Below, piece after piece: positions 5,750-6,071 of a stretch of 6,071 bases of DNA. This DNA is from Methylovirgula sp. GTDB lineage: Bacteria > Pseudomonadota > Alphaproteobacteria > Rhizobiales > Beijerinckiaceae. Positions within the stretch are counted from its first letter, which is position 1. The number at the start of each line of letters is the position of its first letter. Both the position numbers and the translations under genes were made by a program. The notes below the pieces were generated by a model, which saw nothing but the letters and a program-made list of their open reading frames with translations, had not been told where the DNA came from and made no database searches. The stretch spans positions 1 to 6,071 of the forward strand of contig JANXSV010000323.1 in the NCBI GenBank assembly GCA_025356505.1. Direction: 5' to 3'.

Positions 5750-6071
5750 ATGCGGGCTGCGGTTTTTGGAATGCTGATCTTGGCGGTTTCGCCGCTTTGG
5801 GCGCGCGGCCCGATGCCAAGCTGCGACATTGGTGACGCAGATGTGGTCAGCGTCAAGCAGATCACGCCGCAATTTGAGCTGGCGCTGGAGGATGGTCGCG
5901 TGGTGAAAATTCCGGGATTGAGCCCGCTTTACGCCCGCGAAAACGCTACCGTTGCCGCCATTGCCGCCGAGCTTGAAGTCCGCGCCAAGAGCGACGTGGT
6001 GCTGCTGCGCGAGATATCATCGCTCCCTGACCGTTGGGGCCGCATCCCGGCGCAAGTCGCTTTTGTCAGCC
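5750..6071 (+). CDS. secreted thermonuclease (SNase)-like protein, 3' end missing
   Basis: The 107 visible residues run off the window end. A signal peptide is clear: MRAAVFGMLILAVSPLWA, then Arg-Gly. The mature part resembles alphaproteobacterial thermonuclease-family proteins: GDADVVSVK, a beta-rich stretch GRVVKIPGLSPLYA, an Ala-rich helix with AAIAAELEVRA, then VVLLREISSLPDRWGRIPAQVAF, whose DRWGR matches the DRYGR signature of staphylococcal nuclease relatives. Where active SNases have Arg...Asp-x-x-Glu around RLxGIDxPE, this protein has KIPGLSPLY, so the usual metal-binding carboxylates are not seen. I chose ATG 5750 because it gives a clean signal peptide; no strong ribosome binding site is visible and no alternative in-frame ATG precedes it. 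A TATAAT at 5676-5681 may be a -10 box, but no -35 is obvious. The family call is tentative. Confidence 0.55.
   Translation, partial: MRAAVFGMLILAVSPLWARGPMPSCDIGDADVVSVKQITPQFELALEDGRVVKIPGLSPLYARENATVAAIAAELEVRAKSDVVLLREISSLPDRWGRIPAQVAFVS

Overview
The window comes from an alphaproteobacterial chromosome. The evidence is a UvrB with alphaproteobacterial wording and a long low-complexity tail, GC-rich flanking genes and a CorA of the classic proteobacterial type. I cannot place it to genus. Genes and ends seen from left to right are: uvrB (+, 5' end cut off by the window), a RES-domain toxin and its Xre/MbcA/ParS-type antitoxin (both -), corA (-), a gene-poor AT-richer stretch with a decayed integrated element, a tRNA-Arg(CCT) gene (-), and the start of a secreted nuclease-like gene (+, cut by the window end).

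The left 4.2 kb is compact. uvrB (nucleotide excision repair) runs towards a two-gene toxin-antitoxin operon. That operon has a clear sigma70-type promoter directly behind corA: TTGCCA, 17 bp, TATTAT. The toxin starts on a GTG that overlaps the antitoxin stop as GTGA, so translation of the pair is probably coupled.

The most interesting part is about 4411-5603. The 3' end of the tRNA-Arg gene, from T-loop to CCA, is repeated in degenerate form about 1.17 kb away at 4411-4434, in the same orientation. Between the copies lie the wreck of a tyrosine recombinase (a frameshift, plus a stop where the family usually has the Trp of a Phe-Gly-Trp motif) and a small secreted Rap1a/Tai-like gene broken, or recoded, at a run of seven C. 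Two short repeat families, AAATCAATAnCTTA and GGTGCGGGC, occur just inside each end. If the ends were rejoined as a circle, these repeats would flank the core on both sides, like integrase arm sites in an attP. I read the region as the remnant of a small tRNA-integrated element. Its antibacterial-immunity-like cargo and its repeats were not marked by simple open reading frames.

Nothing here is clearly a wholly new system. The integrated element remnant with its arm-site-like repeats and the frameshifted Rap1a-like gene are the observations most worth checking.
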